From positions 14,574,109-14,638,108 of the forward strand of contig NC_088325.1 of assembly GCF_910592395.1 (NCBI RefSeq): a stretch of 64,000 bases of DNA. The letters are read 5' to 3'. The position numbers and the translations under genes are program-made. This document shows positions 48,640 to 61,093 of this stretch, piece by piece. How positions within the stretch are numbered: the first letter of the stretch is position 1; every line of letters starts with the position of its first letter. Source of the DNA: Lineus longissimus (lineage: Eukaryota > Nemertea > Pilidiophora > Heteronemertea > Lineidae). Below the pieces are notes generated by a model. It had not been told where the DNA came from, made no database searches, and was given only the letters and a program-made list of their open reading frames with translations.

Positions 48640-49261
48640 TTCTTTGATTATGATCGCTTTGTTAAAAATCACATCGGACGCAATTTGCGACCAGTTTGAC
48701 ATTCATTACCTCACAAAAGAAATATTGGCTTCGCTTATTTTGACGGCTTCTTCGACATGAAATATACCCTGCTATTTTCTAAATATTTCACATATCCCCT
48801 GAAATATAAATGAAGGTAATAGTAAGCATTTGAAATGCACCTGTGGCAAAATTATACAAATACATGTAATCAAATGTATTTAACCGAAAAAGAGAAAAGT
48901 TGTGACTGAATATTCTGAAGTACGCGCCAACTGCCAGTTGCAGCTTTGTTGTCAAAACTCGCTTATGAACTACTGGCCCCGTGACTTGATGAAAACAACA
49001 CAACATTGATTCCAGGATCACCTCTTGTCAAAATTGCTGGCTGTGTGAGAACAGAATCAACGTCCCAATGATCGAAACAAACTCGAAAATGTAGCAAGTA
49101 CGGAAATGTACGATTACCAGTATCGCCATCTAGTCATTTTACAGTGAACCGGTAGCCGAGGCGATTACGCATTCAATAAGTATCACAGTAACCACGGCGA
49201 CAGCGGTCTCCATCTGCAATGGACTGATTGAACTACAGGTTGTTGGCAACTGCAACTGAAT
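48640..49261. other. No gene recognised
   Basis: A minus ORF 48788-49021 has no support. Nothing else noted before the 82-bp array. Confidence 0.4.
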
Positions 49262-49677
49262 AAGACTGTAGCCACAAATCTAGTTTACTGACTGTACGAG
49301 AGGTGTCTCTAAAAGAGGATTGTCTAATAAGTATGAAGCATGAACAAGACTAGCCACAAATCTAGTTCAGTGACTGTACGAGAGGTGTCTCTAAAAGAGG
49401 ATTGTCTAATAAGTATGAAGCATGAACAAGACTAGCCACAAATCTAGTTCAGTGACTGTACGAGAGGTGTCTCTAAAAGAGGATTGTCTAATAGGTATGA
49501 AGCATGAACAAAACTAGCCACAAATCTAGTTCAGTGACTGTACGAGAGGTGTCTCTAAAAGAGGATTGTCTAATAAGTATGAAGCATGAACAAGACTAGC
49601 CACAAATCTAGTTCAGTGACTGTACGAGAGGTGTCTCTAAAAGAGAATTGTCTAATAAGTATGAAGCATGAACAAAA
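49262..49677. repeat. 82-bp minisatellite, 5 copies
   Basis: GCCACAAATCTAGTT recurs at 49271, 49353, 49435, 49517 and 49599, exactly 82 bases apart. Copies differ at only a few positions (for example GTTTA/GTTCA, AATAAGT/AATAGGT, AGAGGATTG/AGAGAATTG and CAAGAC/CAAAAC). Near-identity implies recent expansion or ongoing homogenisation. No ORF crosses the array and there is no spacer structure. Confidence 0.95.
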
Positions 49678-51798
49678 CACATAAAACCTTGTGTGTCTTT
49701 TCGATAATTTTTTTCAACTTAAACATTATCTTCTTTGCTAGGTTATTGTTTTATGAGAGCAGCACAGTCCCATTAGTTAATTGGACCAAAAGATGTTTCA
49801 CGTGTTGCGTCCCACTGTCTATTCCCAAATCATAACTTTACAGTACACTAGTGCATTCGCTCATGAAATAAACATATTGGAATAACTGATGATGAAAGAA
49901 AAATAAGACCAACCTTTTATCAAATGCATATTTCATATGGAACAAATGGAAATTATTTTGCGGTGTTCAAATATTTATCTAATAATATTTCCTGGATTAG
50001 ATTATTTGTGAGCCGATAGCCTAAGGGAATATTTGTCAATGCCGTATCGGTGTAATATGCCAACACTGGTTGCATTCTGATCAAATGAGAAAAAAAGCTA
50101 CTCTGAACATTTTAAAACCGATCGATTTCAACTCCTTCCAATACAATTCGATGTCAGATTCCACGTCACCCGAAGGAAGATACGTCAGATATGGGACGTC
50201 TTCGATAGAAATATCTCTTCGACAGAACAAATTTGTGCTACATCTTATTCACTGACACATTGAACGGCTATCACACAATTTAGACATCTTAAAACTGCAA
50301 GCTACTTAAATTATTCGACTTCAGAATGACATTGCGATTTCGTAGATATCATCTTTTCTTCAGCGACACCGTTTGTTCCAATGCATATTGTCGCCTTATC
50401 GATTCTCGGACACTTGGGATTTCAACAATGACACATCCATTTACCGGATGCCAATCACAGCCGATGCTCAAAGTCAAGTGCTCGTAATCTCAAGCACGAG
50501 TTGAGCATGAATTAAGACTTTTATTATATTCATCTCAGAACTTTAGAAAAATCTCATCGGGATTCTCGAACTGGGTGTGGCTTTGTTCTATTTGCATATA
50601 CGTGCGTTGACTGATCACTGCGACTGATCACTACAAAACAATGCCATAAGTCAGACCAAACTTACCCAACTTCCAACTAGTTTGTCATTTGGGGCAATAT
50701 CCTGACGCTAGGACGCAGCGGTCTGCGACGAAACCCATGCAAACGGATATGGAATCAGTCTAGAGAAATATTATTATATAGTGGTCCAGCCAGCCGTGTA
50801 AGGACTCAGCATGGTCTGGTTGACATCGAACTAAACCTCATTACTTCATGGAATCTAGATATAAAGATATACGCCGCATTGGAGTTGGGTGATTGTTTGG
50901 GTGACAGGCTTTAGACTAACTGTGTCACCGTATGTGGCCTTCAGAGGACGAATATTTGTTTTAAGATTACCATGTCCCTGTGGTGTGAGTGTACGACGTT
51001 AGGGCGAAAATGAGAAGCAGTTTTAATATCATCTCAAAGCAATCACACCAAAATGAGCGCGATAGATTGCGAAAGGATTCTTGTTTGCCGGGAAGTTCAG
51101 TGTTTCTTGATAAAAGCTTGGCCTTAAGTCATACCTTCAATGATAAACGGTACTGGCCATAGCATGCCTATGAGTGTGATGAATTACGGCATCACGCGAT
51201 TTCGAATTGAATATCAAGACCAGTTCCCCGTATACCACTGTCCAACTTCTCATTCCCATTGTTATAACTGCCTCTTTCAATCTAACACCAATATGTCATC
51301 TAGCATGCCCAGCCCGGGAGTAAATCAATCACTTGACTGATGTTATCAAAGACCTGCTAATTTAGCTTGGTGTATGATGTCATTAATAGAATGGGAACAT
51401 TTCAAATATAGCTATAGAACTCGGCCGTGACTTCCCGATATTGACATTTTCACTCAATAGTACTGAACGTGCCAATAACACATGCCTCGACAAAACTCTT
51501 TGTTAGTTCAGTCAGGCCTCGGTATGAGCATAGCGGCGGTAAAAGCAACCTGTGATGACCACTCACAGGTCGAAAATTCAGATCAAATCATAATCATAAT
51601 TGAAAAGTGACTGTATCTCATCATCAGAATACATATGTTGTACCCACGCACTAGAAATGTTCCCACTTGAAGATTAGCACAATTGAGTTTATCTATTGAC
51701 TTGGATATTGGTTCGAATGGATGTCAAGTTGTGATTCATTATCAGTTGTTGTCAAGACCGTGCTGTTATAAATCAATTTTGATGCTTTCTACTTTCAG
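49678..51798. other. No gene recognised
   Basis: Short plus-strand ORFs at 50070-50255 and 51140-51340 have no splice or motif support. Confidence 0.4.
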
Positions 51799-51848
51799 AT
51801 ACTGTCATCAGTCAACAGGTCATCACCGAGAAGACTTCGCAGGTTACA
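51799..51848 (+). CDS. Candidate microexon, 50 nt, with excellent splice sites
   Basis: The acceptor GATGCTTTCTACTTTCAG and donor TACA/GTAAGT flank 50 nt that are open in all three frames. The frame entering in phase 1 and leaving in phase 0 reads TVISQQVITEKTSQVT. About 160 bases on, an acceptor (GATCACTTCAG, ending 52010) leads in phase 0 into a short hydrophobic stretch, NIICCYVLFYF, ending at TAA at 52052-52054. That would make a membrane-anchored C-terminus. Very speculative beyond the splice signals. Confidence 0.28.
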
Positions 51849-51854
51849 GTAAGT

Positions 51855-52335
51855 CCGCAGCTCATATCAACCATCATATTTCATTGTTTCTTTCTCCCCC
51901 TGTTGACACGGTTTTCTCTAAACAACGACTCATGTTCCCTTGCTGCCGCTCCGTACATACTTTACATGCAATAAGTCTTGTGATTCTATGCGATTCTCGA
52001 TCACTTCAGGTTAACATCATCTGTTGCTATGTTCTATTCTACTTCAGGTTGTAAGGTATCAATCTATTCAATTCAGTTACTAATACTACTTAACTGTTGG
52101 TTCAATTAACAACATAGTTGTTGGTAGAGCTCCCTGGCAATATCCTGTTTAGAATGCTCTAAAAAAAGGAGAAAATTGGAAAGTGTCCAAGAAGAAAAAA
52201 ATAACACTCTTCTTCCGACCACTTTTCTTTTTTCACCAGTTGAAAGTAATACATATTGGCTATCAGTACAATGTCGAGGATTGTAATGGATAGTTGCAAA
52301 ATGTTTTTATCAAGTGTCTTTCTAAAAATATTTTG
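51855..52335. other. No further gene recognised
   Basis: The 123-codon plus ORF (51683-52054) reads through the candidate microexon and its intron and is probably a chance frame. An A-rich patch lies near 52,160-52,203. Confidence 0.35.
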
Positions 52336-52338
52336 CAT

Positions 52339-52396
52339 CTTTTTTTTTTTCTAAGAACGTTCGCCCCCACCCCTCGCCCCCTTCCCCCCCCCCCCA
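52339..52396. repeat. Long pyrimidine tract (T-run then C-runs)
   Basis: About ten T, a short mixed part, then CCCCCACCCCTCGCCCCC and a run of fourteen C. The complement has several G-runs able to form a G-quadruplex. The length of the C-run is uncertain in any assembly. Confidence 0.85.
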
Positions 52397-52800
52397 ATAA
52401 ATTCCACATGTCCATAAAACACCGGTTGAATATAGATAGATGCACCTGGTTGTTTAGTTTATTTCAATGCCAATCGGACTTTGCGCTGTGTTAGAAAAGC
52501 GAGACCCAATCCACTGTTCAGCAAACATGCATTGTTCCTCAGGCATCCTTATGTTATCGATGAATCATGCTTTGAAGTGAAATCTGCAGCTGTTGGAGAA
52601 GTTAAAGTTAATATATTGTAAGTCAAATGACAGATTTAGTTAGAATAGATACTATCTATGTTCGTGAGGTTTGTGGTTAAAAAGTCTTAGATTTTATGAT
52701 ATAGATAAACTAAAACCAAAGCGACTCCATGTCGTGAGTAAATCGAACACAGCATGAAAAAATATTGAAGTGTCAATTTTATTCAGTAAAGGTGCGCCTG

Positions 52801-53122
52801 CTTGTTTTAACTGAGAGATGAATTCAATACCATTTGGATACTTCGCTGAGTTTATAAAAATCTTGATCAGCTCCTTTGTTCATCTGACATGCGGTCTCTA
52901 AAAGTTTATGAGAAACATCCACAGCTGTTCGAGATATGAAAATTCTATCTAATATTTATCTTGTTTTAACTGAATTCAATACCAATTGGATACTTCGCTG
53001 AGTTTATAAAAAACTTGATCCGCTCTTTTGTTCATCTGACATGCGGTCTCTAAAAGTTTATCATTTTATAAAGAGAAATATCCACAGCTGTTCGAGATAT
53101 GAAAATTCTATCGAATATTTAT
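52801..53122. repeat. Tandem dimer, period 159 bp
   Basis: CTTGTTTTAACTG starts both copies (52801 and 52960). Shared stretches include AATTCAATACCA, TTGGATACTTCGCTGAG, TCATCTGACATGCGGTCTC, TCCACAGCTGTTCGAGATA and AATATTTATCTTGT. The second copy has a small insertion near 53,062. Copies are about 90% alike by eye. Confidence 0.92.
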
Positions 53123-53409
53123 CTTGTATTATTCAACAGCAATCTTACGCAAATACATATCATTGCCCCAATCTCCTGTTCAATAACTACTTGGACACGT
53201 ACATTTTGTTTCACTGCGTTATTGTCATAAACAAGTTGATTCAGCGTCAATAATACCAGATGTATCCGGTCTATACTCGACTCCGAACTAACTCCTATTG
53301 TCACGCAATGACACGCCAATGTAACCCCATAAGTATATTGGATAATCTTGATGATTATTGGGTAATCTTGGTAAGCTCACTAAGAGATGCTTGGTCACGA
53401 ATAAGCCAC

Positions 53410-53577
53410 CTAGTTTTTATTATTATTAAAAACATTTTTATAGCGCTTAACGTTGTTAAAACTTCTAAGCGCTTTACAATTTATGATAAAACAATAAAAC
53501 ATTAATACATGATAGAATAAAAGTCAAAAACGTGCAAGTGGGATTTTAAAAAACAAAACAAAAACAAAAAAAACAAC
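53410..53577. repeat. Old interspersed-repeat fragment with paired AGCGCTT motifs and A-rich end
   Basis: TTTTATTATTATTAAAAACA is followed by TTTTTATAGCGCTTAACG and CTAAGCGCTTTACAATTTA. The pairing of TATAGCGCTT with AAGCGCTTTACA is, from memory, a recurrent motif in interspersed repeats of fish and marine invertebrates. An A/AAC-rich stretch follows at about 53,548-53,580. The family is not assigned. Confidence 0.45.
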
Positions 53578-53775
53578 AACAGAAACCAGGAACATTAATC
53601 CGAATTGTCTCAACTAAGCGACATGTGGTCAAATTAGTTTCAAAATCAACTCTACGGATGTAACAAATTGCTATTAGTCTAAGTCATATATGCAATGCTA
53701 GACTGGGATGACATGAATTGAAATATAAAACGTTTGCAACAATGACAAATCATTTGTAGCCAGTTTGGGCCTTTC

Positions 53776-54315
53776 TCAAACGTTTATTGTAGTGAGTGTT
53801 TTTTTGCTACCTGATCTAACATGTCTAGATATTGTGTTCTCAACTTCATTTCCAGGCCTTTGCAATAACTTTTCATCTAAACCCTTCGCTTTTTGTATCA
53901 ACTTGAATTCCTGTTTTGTAATCGGCTTTTGCGTACAATAGATTTTAGCATTAATAAACATTTCGAAATCTTTTATCATCATTGAACATGTTGAACGCAC
54001 ACTCTTGTATTATTGTATAATGATGATTATATTGTAATGTTTCAGCAACTAATTCTCTTCTTCTCTCATTAATTGATAAAACATTTATATTTGAATTGTT
54101 GATTATTCTACCCATCACTATGGAGCTTTTCAAGATGGCTCACTACTTAACATAATCATAAAAAAACAACGATTATGTATTGTAGTCGGCTTAAAATATA
54201 GGAAAAGCCAGCGCGCGTATTTAAAAACAGAGTTTTCGAACTCGTTCTGATTAAGAAACATATCATCACCGCAAGACAGGATTTTTCCAAACGTGCAGTT
54301 TCGGATGTACCACAC
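53776..54315 (-). pseudogene. Chain of three minus-strand ORFs in alternating frames
   Basis: Three frames abut or overlap on the minus strand: 54315-54130, 54133-53951 and 54000-53776. The last two look protein-like (INERRRELVAETLQYNHHYT, and in the next frame ITKQEFKLIQKAKGLDEKLL). They could be one decayed coding region with a frameshift near 53,960-53,990. In DNA this AT-rich, frames of 60-75 codons are common by chance, and Lys/Asn/Ile-rich products are expected. No family is recognised. Confidence 0.18.
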
Positions 54316-57300
54316 TGTTAATTCTTTTTCTTTTTTTGTTCACCTGTCGAGCATTTCGATTCATGTCTGTGACTGAGGTATGCTCACTTGCCCAGATCCA
54401 TCACATCCACATACATTTTTCTTAAGATACTGTATTTCTGATAAGACACTTGGGCGATATTACGTATCCGTTCAGTTTTTACCAGAAGGACATGTCTTCA
54501 GCTCATGCCAGAGGGACAATTAAACGATACAAATATGTTATTGACATGTTACTTTTTGGCTTGGTTGGGCCCAGACATCAATACTGTATATGCCAATGCG
54601 TTTTTCTCACTTCAATAGTTCGGTTTTTTATTCCTGAGGTATCGCATTCCACAATATATTGCGGAGGTACCTATTGGTCTGTATTCGGCTTTTTTGGCTG
54701 GTTGAACTCTGGGTGGCGTCCTCTTGGCCGCAGTTCAACATTTCCGTTAGTGTGTCTTGAATTGCGTATTTCATATTAAGATATCAATGCATAGAAAAAT
54801 AGGCCTATCATAGGCAGTCACGTATTGTCCGTCCCTTCCGTTCAATGTTACTCGACAACTGCTTTTTTTGATGTGACACGAAGGTTCACTTCATTAGCAC
54901 AGTGAAAGTCAATTATTTTTATCGGATTTTTTTTCTAAATGTGTGTCAGGTTTCAACCATGACTCAAGCCTATCGGTCAAGAAAAAAGACCAGATATTTC
55001 CAATATTGTACCTATGTTCAGTAATGCATTCGGATGAAAAAAACAAACCCCAGTCCACTTTCACAACAGTTCGTTCTCTCGGGGACTGCATGCGAACGGG
55101 GTGATCTTGAATGTGTCTCTTAAGCAGTCTGATGACAAAAGTAACAACCTGGCCTGAATTTACCGCCATAAATTTACAGCATTTGCAACATAACAAACCA
55201 TGTTATTACACAAGTAACAAAATTAAAAGATCATCATACCTAATCAAGCGTTCTGTATGTGGTCGCATGCCTATCACTTTAAACTGCTTCTCAAATCATA
55301 GAACTTTGAGTGCAACGACGATAATCGCAGGTTTGCCGATATAACGGGGAAATATACATGGTGACCTAAAATGCAACCGATGAAAATGATGATAAAGTCA
55401 TATTTACCGAGGCTTTAGCTTCAAATGTTTTGCACGTTATCCTTGGTCAATACGTGACCTCTACATAAAGATCCATGTCTGGTGGTCAAGCGACCGTTGT
55501 TGGAAACGATTTTAAAGAAAATGAAAATTTTCCAAAACAACATTTTCAGGTATCACGGAAGGGGTAACATTGCATGCAATTGGTGTATATGCCCATTTCT
55601 AAGTTTGGATTTCTGTACATAAGTGTGCTTAATATGCCGTTTTGGAAATTTGAGCAATTTCATTTGACCCCAGACTTGACGATTTGTGTGAAGTTTAAGT
55701 CTTGACTTGAGATATATGCATCAAATCTGGAGCTGAAGTCCCATAGGCTTTTTCAGCAGTGAATGTGGCTGCCCATTTGGACTACTGTGCAAAAAACCGA
55801 GACTTTGATGTAATCGGCCCAGTATTTTCCGTACAGCGGGCCAAAAGGACAGTGACATTCAATTATGAGGCCGACTATTTTGGTGAATTATGAATTTCAT
55901 CATCATTTATCTGGGTTGCATTTTCTTAGTGGTGGTCCTGCTATCGCCTCGGGAGGATCTGGGGTAGAATCGAGCCTAGCTCTGTCTGGTCCACATCATC
56001 CATCAATTAATGTTGATTCGTTTGTCCCTCGCATCTATAACATTGGTCCATTATTTCATCAGACATAATCAAACGTTCTGCTAGCAGTTTCTATTTATGG
56101 CTTTACAATTACCGAATACAGAGAAAACATCTGAAAGTACATTTTACTAACATATCATTAATTGTTATTAAATAGCTGAAACGAGATGTTGTCTTATCGG
56201 TTTGCTTTTACAAATAACGTCTTTATTAATCCTTAAATGATCATTCTCGTTCTCAGACTTCTTGGTGACTGAATAATCGAGTCGACAATATGCTTCCATG
56301 TATATCTCATTTTGATGTCATTTCCGACATTTTGCAACTCTCACGTATGTAATTCCGGTTTTTTCACTGATTACGCTACATGTGTATTGTTCACTTGTAC
56401 TACTGCATCCAGAAAATGCTTGAAGTTTTATCAATTTAAGCATATTGGTGTCCATGATATGGCATCCTGCATTTACTCCCGGAGTATCTGTAGTGTGAAT
56501 ATTAACCGATCGATCACAGAATAAACCAAGAAGTCCACGTGGTAATGTAAGCAGTTGGATCCAGGCGGCGCCAGTCGTATCAATAACATCCATGGTATCG
56601 GCTAGCCTCGCTGCTATGTGTAATCGTCAGTCTGTTCTCGTGGCAAATATCTCGGCTGATTAATGCAGTAAAGCCGATGTAATCATAACTTTGCGATGGT
56701 CTAAGCTGACCAGAAGCTTATAAGTGTAAAACAAAAGGACTTAATTGCATAAAACAGGTGTTGATTGAGCGATTGTTGGATTACCGTATTTCAAGCTGAG
56801 GTTTGGACAATGGAGACAAATTTCTACTGCACGACAGTTTTTTTTGTTTTCACAGCTGTATTTGTTGTTCAAAGAATTATAAAGTACAGCGTCATCCATG
56901 AATCGACGAATTCGATGTTAAAATAAATTAACCTCTATCTACAGCGAAAGATCGAGAAAAAAATTATCGCTTAAGGTTTCGCTGGCAAAGGTTTAACAAA
57001 ACGTGCATGATAACCTTTGAAGATAATCTTTAAGTTAATCATTTTTTTTTTACTTGCTATAAAGGTGTCGCAAAAAACAAAGGTCAAACTCTTCATGCCT
57101 TTTCGTACATGCTGAATCAGCGAATCTGTGGCTCTATATCTCGCCATTAAATGCAGTTTATCATATACCCTAAGTGAATTAATCCAGCAGACAAGACCAC
57201 GAGGATCTCCCAAAATGCCCCCCAAATCCATTCAAATTCATCCAAAATTACGGACAGTGCACCAGGGGTAGGAATGAATATTATGTTATATATAGACTTT

Positions 57301-57584
57301 ATAAAAAATGAAAATCATCATTTGGTATTTAAATAGCAATATCTATATACTCGACTATGGCATTTGAGATAGTATAGCTCAAAATAAATGATACACCCCT
57401 GGTTATGTGCCTGCATCATTCCTAAGGAGACAATGCTTTATGCCCTTAGGGAACTGAAATATTGATCCAAACTAGGCCTTCGTTGTCTCACGCAAAAGGT
57501 GTACTGATCAAATTGACGAATAAATCGACTTGTGATTGGTATTCACATTGAGTCACTGACTGAAAACGAGGATGGATTGTAAAT
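54316..57584. other. No gene recognised
   Basis: ORFs at 54450-54779 (+), 54909-55196 (-), 55111-55344 (+), 55865-56068 (+), 56312-56593 (both strands) and 56971-57231 (-) were read and show no known motif or convincing splice context. Confidence 0.4.
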
Positions 57585-58030
57585 AGTCAGCAACGTACAG
57601 TTATAATGAGCTAGTTGCCGTTTAACATTGGCCTCTTCCTGTTTGAGATACTGAGCACAGGGGTGAAGTTGTCACTGTTGATACCTGTTTCGTAAGAAGC
57701 AATTATAACGAGAACGTGTAGCGAGCAGTCATCAGGGAAGTAAAGTTCGGATCGAGCCACTTGCTATTTGAACATTGACCAGCTCTTGTCGCAGCTTCTG
57801 AGGACAGTGTTGCTGCGACAACCCGCCAGAACTCCGAGTGAGGTTAGAAGCAGTCGGAGCGAGCACGTGCAGCCAGCTATCAGGGAAGTATTGTTCGGAT
57901 GAGAGTATTGCTGTTGAAACCTGCTGTGAAGTTAGAAGCTCTAACTCGTTAGAGCGAGGATATGTATAGCAATAGTTGAATGAACCATTTGCCGCTTAGG
58001 AATAGGCGTGGTTGAACATAGTGCTGCAGC
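57585..58030. repeat. Irregular diverged tandem repeat, 95-150 bp units
   Basis: Recurring phrases are CATCAGGGAAGTA.AGTTCGGAT / TATCAGGGAAGTATTGTTCGGAT, GAGCTAGTTGCCGTTTAAC / GAGCCACTTGCTATTTGAAC / GAACCATTTGCCGCTTAGG, and GAAGTT/GAGGTTAGAAGC. At least three, perhaps four, degraded units are present. A further weak match (AAGCCATCTGCTATTGAAG) lies at about 58,338. Confidence 0.55.
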
Positions 58031-58479
58031 CACGACTCATTTGAGATTTGTATTCGTGCAAGAACATAAACAAATAGTTCAGGCGAGCTTTTTAACTTCA
58101 GATATTTTGACATTGACGTATTCGTGTCACAACTGTTGATGTTAAAGGATACAAAGCCAAAGGTCAGTTGGATTAGCTGTGGTATAAAGTTATGGTGAGT
58201 TAACTTCTAGAACTTGACTTTAGTTGGAATTCGTCAGGTATACCTTGGACACCAAATAACCCAGGACAAAACGAAAAGACCGGCAGAGCTGAACGGATAA
58301 ACTGATAAAGTCACAGTATGAGTTGATATATCGATAAGCCATCTGCTATTGAAGCCAAGCTGGTTTCAATATACCGAGCAGAGAAAAATAAAACAGCTTT
58401 TTATTTGTTTATACATTTATTTAAGAGACATCTAGTGATCAGGGGAAACAGGTTCAATCCTTCTCATTGGATTACCTAG

Positions 58480-58605
58480 ACAATCAAGATTGGCAACAAA
58501 CCATTAGGTCTAGATGGAATCGGAGCTGGAGGACATAAAGTTGTGCATCCTTACTTTTTAGATACTTTGGATTCTCCTGTCAAGTCGTGGATAAAACACC
58601 CACAG
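58480..58605 (+). CDS. Candidate exon, 126 nt, phase 0-0, unrecognised
   Basis: The acceptor region TCCTTCTCATTGGATTACCTAG and donor CCACAG/GTGAGT (near-perfect) enclose 42 codons open in phase 0. The peptide is protein-like, with a Gly-rich stretch (GLDGIGAGGHKVVHPYFLDT) and a C-terminal SPVKSWIKHPQ. I do not recognise a family. The stop that would close the frame upstream is the TAG of the acceptor itself, so the open frame fills the exon exactly. The next plus-strand acceptor in phase 0 is at 58781, with a short terminal exon. An upstream donor (GTTATG/GTGAGT, 58199) exists but gives no convincing exon. Confidence 0.4.
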
Positions 58606-58781
58606 GTGAGTGCATTTTCTTATTCCTTCATTGATTGTTAGATTGATTTGTAAGTTGATCCGGGAACATGTTAAATGCAACTTGTCAATTTTTATACTTT
58701 CGAAAAATCTCAAGTATCATATCATTAACGTTTAAGACTTCTAAAATGATTCAACAATAATGATATATTTGGTATTCACAG

Positions 58782-58847
58782 ATAATGAAAGGAAGGTTCG
58801 TTCAATATAGACAGTGCACTATGGCCTCGGAGACAGCAAACAAATGA
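58782..58847 (+). CDS. Candidate terminal exon, 21 codons and stop
   Basis: After TATATTTGGTATTCACAG the phase-0 frame reads IMKGRFVQYRQCTMASETAN and ends at TGA after one more codon. It matches the phase of the 126-nt exon upstream across a 176-nt intron. No clear polyadenylation hexamer was seen close downstream. The short length makes this weak on its own. Confidence 0.25.
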   Translation: MMKGRFVQYRQCTMASETANK

Positions 58848-58849
58848 TA

Positions 58850-61093
58850 ATTATTGAGGTGGTGTCCCGAGGCTAAAATCGATGGAGGTTTCATTGCATT
58901 TGATAATGCCTTTTTCATGTTTCCGAGGGCGAACAATCTTACTCCCTTTTTTCTATCTTTATCAACTTTACGACACTGCAAGTCTGCTAAGGTTTTATAA
59001 TGTTCCTTTTGTAAAATGTATATGATTTCTCTCAACTGTTAATACGAATGTACGTATTAACACAGATACTACTATTATCAAGGAGGTACTTGTAGTCTAA
59101 AAGGTCCAACCAGCCAATTGCAAGCTTATTGTGTTTGCAAATTAGCAACTCTCCATTCGAAAAGAAGGCAAGGACGGAATCATAGTTTCAAAGTACCTTA
59201 AACTACCAAAACTACCAAAACCAAAGTCATAAACGACAACTTAGACATGAAAACTTGAAGCACATTGTAGCTTATTTAGGGCTCAGGGGACTACATCCTA
59301 TTACATACGGTTTCTCCACGCACAACCACACCGCAAACTCCCCACGACTTAGTTTTAACCTGTTTTTTTCCCGTTAACTCTAGCGTGATAAATCCCCGTA
59401 TCAAAAGAGAATGTGTCACGACATGATATATTTGCTAATACTCCGGTATCGATCTCTCGATCCTTTGGGAATTAGGTATGCCACAACGCCAGACAGTATT
59501 GTGAAATGGCTATCCGATAGATTTCTGATACAATTAATTTTAGTGATCCGGTAGTGGTACCGAATTTCAGATAAGCTGTATTCCATCAATTCAACAAAAT
59601 TTTCTTAACCCACTGCCATCATCACATTGTTCACAAGGGCTGTATTCCCTTTGGATTCGTCCCTATCACCAGAACTGTTTCAATGGCCTTGTAAGTCCAT
59701 CACCGTCTGCGCAATCGTAATACTACGTATTGTTTATGATTATAAAGCAACACTCATGATCAAGAACAAACGCTTTCATTGTCAACAAAGCCTGGGTATT
59801 ATCCCAGAAGCATTGATATTTACGTAACCTATTGGATAGCGTTATAATAGTATTAAAGAATTGTAAAAGTCTTTGAGTGTCTCAGAGCGTATTTACCAAA
59901 TGCTTTTATAGCACGGATTGGCTGTACTAGCTTTTTGGGTTTAGGTTTTTCGACCCCCATGAAAGCTGTCTACAAAAGTACCCTACATGTAACCTTGCGG
60001 CTGTAATACCAATTCCTCACGCCAGTTGACTTTATTTGAATAGATGCAAGCAATTGTGAGTAACTGACACGTCTGCTCAGTTTTGAGCAGTCGGAATCTG
60101 TAACCAAATGACGTGTAATTGTGTAAATATCAAGTAGAGGCAGGTATTTCGCGTCATCTTGAACGAATTCCGTACAAAAGGATAATGAACTTATGCCTGA
60201 GATTTATCTGATGCCTGCTGTCTTAATCAATTCGTCTACTGAAGGAAGCTCTAGGAGATTGCTATGAATATTTTTTAATTTCGTTTTATGACTTCAAATA
60301 TCACGTTACTTGATCCAAAATGCATTAAAGGTATGAAATAACTGAGGTCAGTCGACGTCATACTTTCAATTTAAGTGTCACATAGCTAACTTTCCTATCT
60401 GTTAATGTCAAATTGCCTAATTTCCTAATGTCGTTTTCCGAAAATGGGAGAAAGGGACGACACATTTGCCTGATGGATATTAAAATGATGAGAAAATATA
60501 TCATTCATTATTGAAGCGGGATGTGGCGGTCATTTCCGATAGCGTCCTGCTTGAAAGCGTTTCTTGTCGTGCGTAACACTTTCAAGAATCATGTCAGGCA
60601 CCATGAAAACGATAGCAGCTGAAAAGGCGTCAGCTCGCCCACTCGAACTCTCATACCTTATTAACAAAATGTGTTTTATGAGGTTAGCTGATTTATATAC
60701 CATCTGACTAATTGCTTTAGGATTGGTGAATGGTTATTGAACATATACAACAGTTTATTAATTTATGGCCTGAAATAAGATATGTATTTGAGATCTCCTG
60801 TGGTCCGCTCGTGATTTATTTGTAAAAGTTGTTCTTTTTCAAAGCCATTTCGAAAATGTATGTCTTTGCGATGATTTATATCACAGACTGTGCCATACTT
60901 CACTTTCGAGAATAGATGAGAAGAGTGTCAGTTAATCACATTTTTATTTTTCGGAAAGAAAAACAGACAGAAGAATATAATCTGACAAGGTTGTGTGCAT
61001 AACATGTTTTGTTCGATCCTGATGTTTCTTTTCACAAAATAACGGTCCCGTGATTAAATATATTAACTCCTGAAGTATCGGGGTAATTTAACA
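58850..61093. other. No gene recognised
   Basis: The minus ORF 58802-59035 and the plus ORF 59627-59827 lack support. The region is AT-rich and otherwise featureless. Confidence 0.4.

Noticed and set aside
51683-52054. 123-codon plus-strand ORF
   Set aside because: It reads through good acceptor and donor sites and has no protein-like composition; treated as a chance frame around the candidate microexon.
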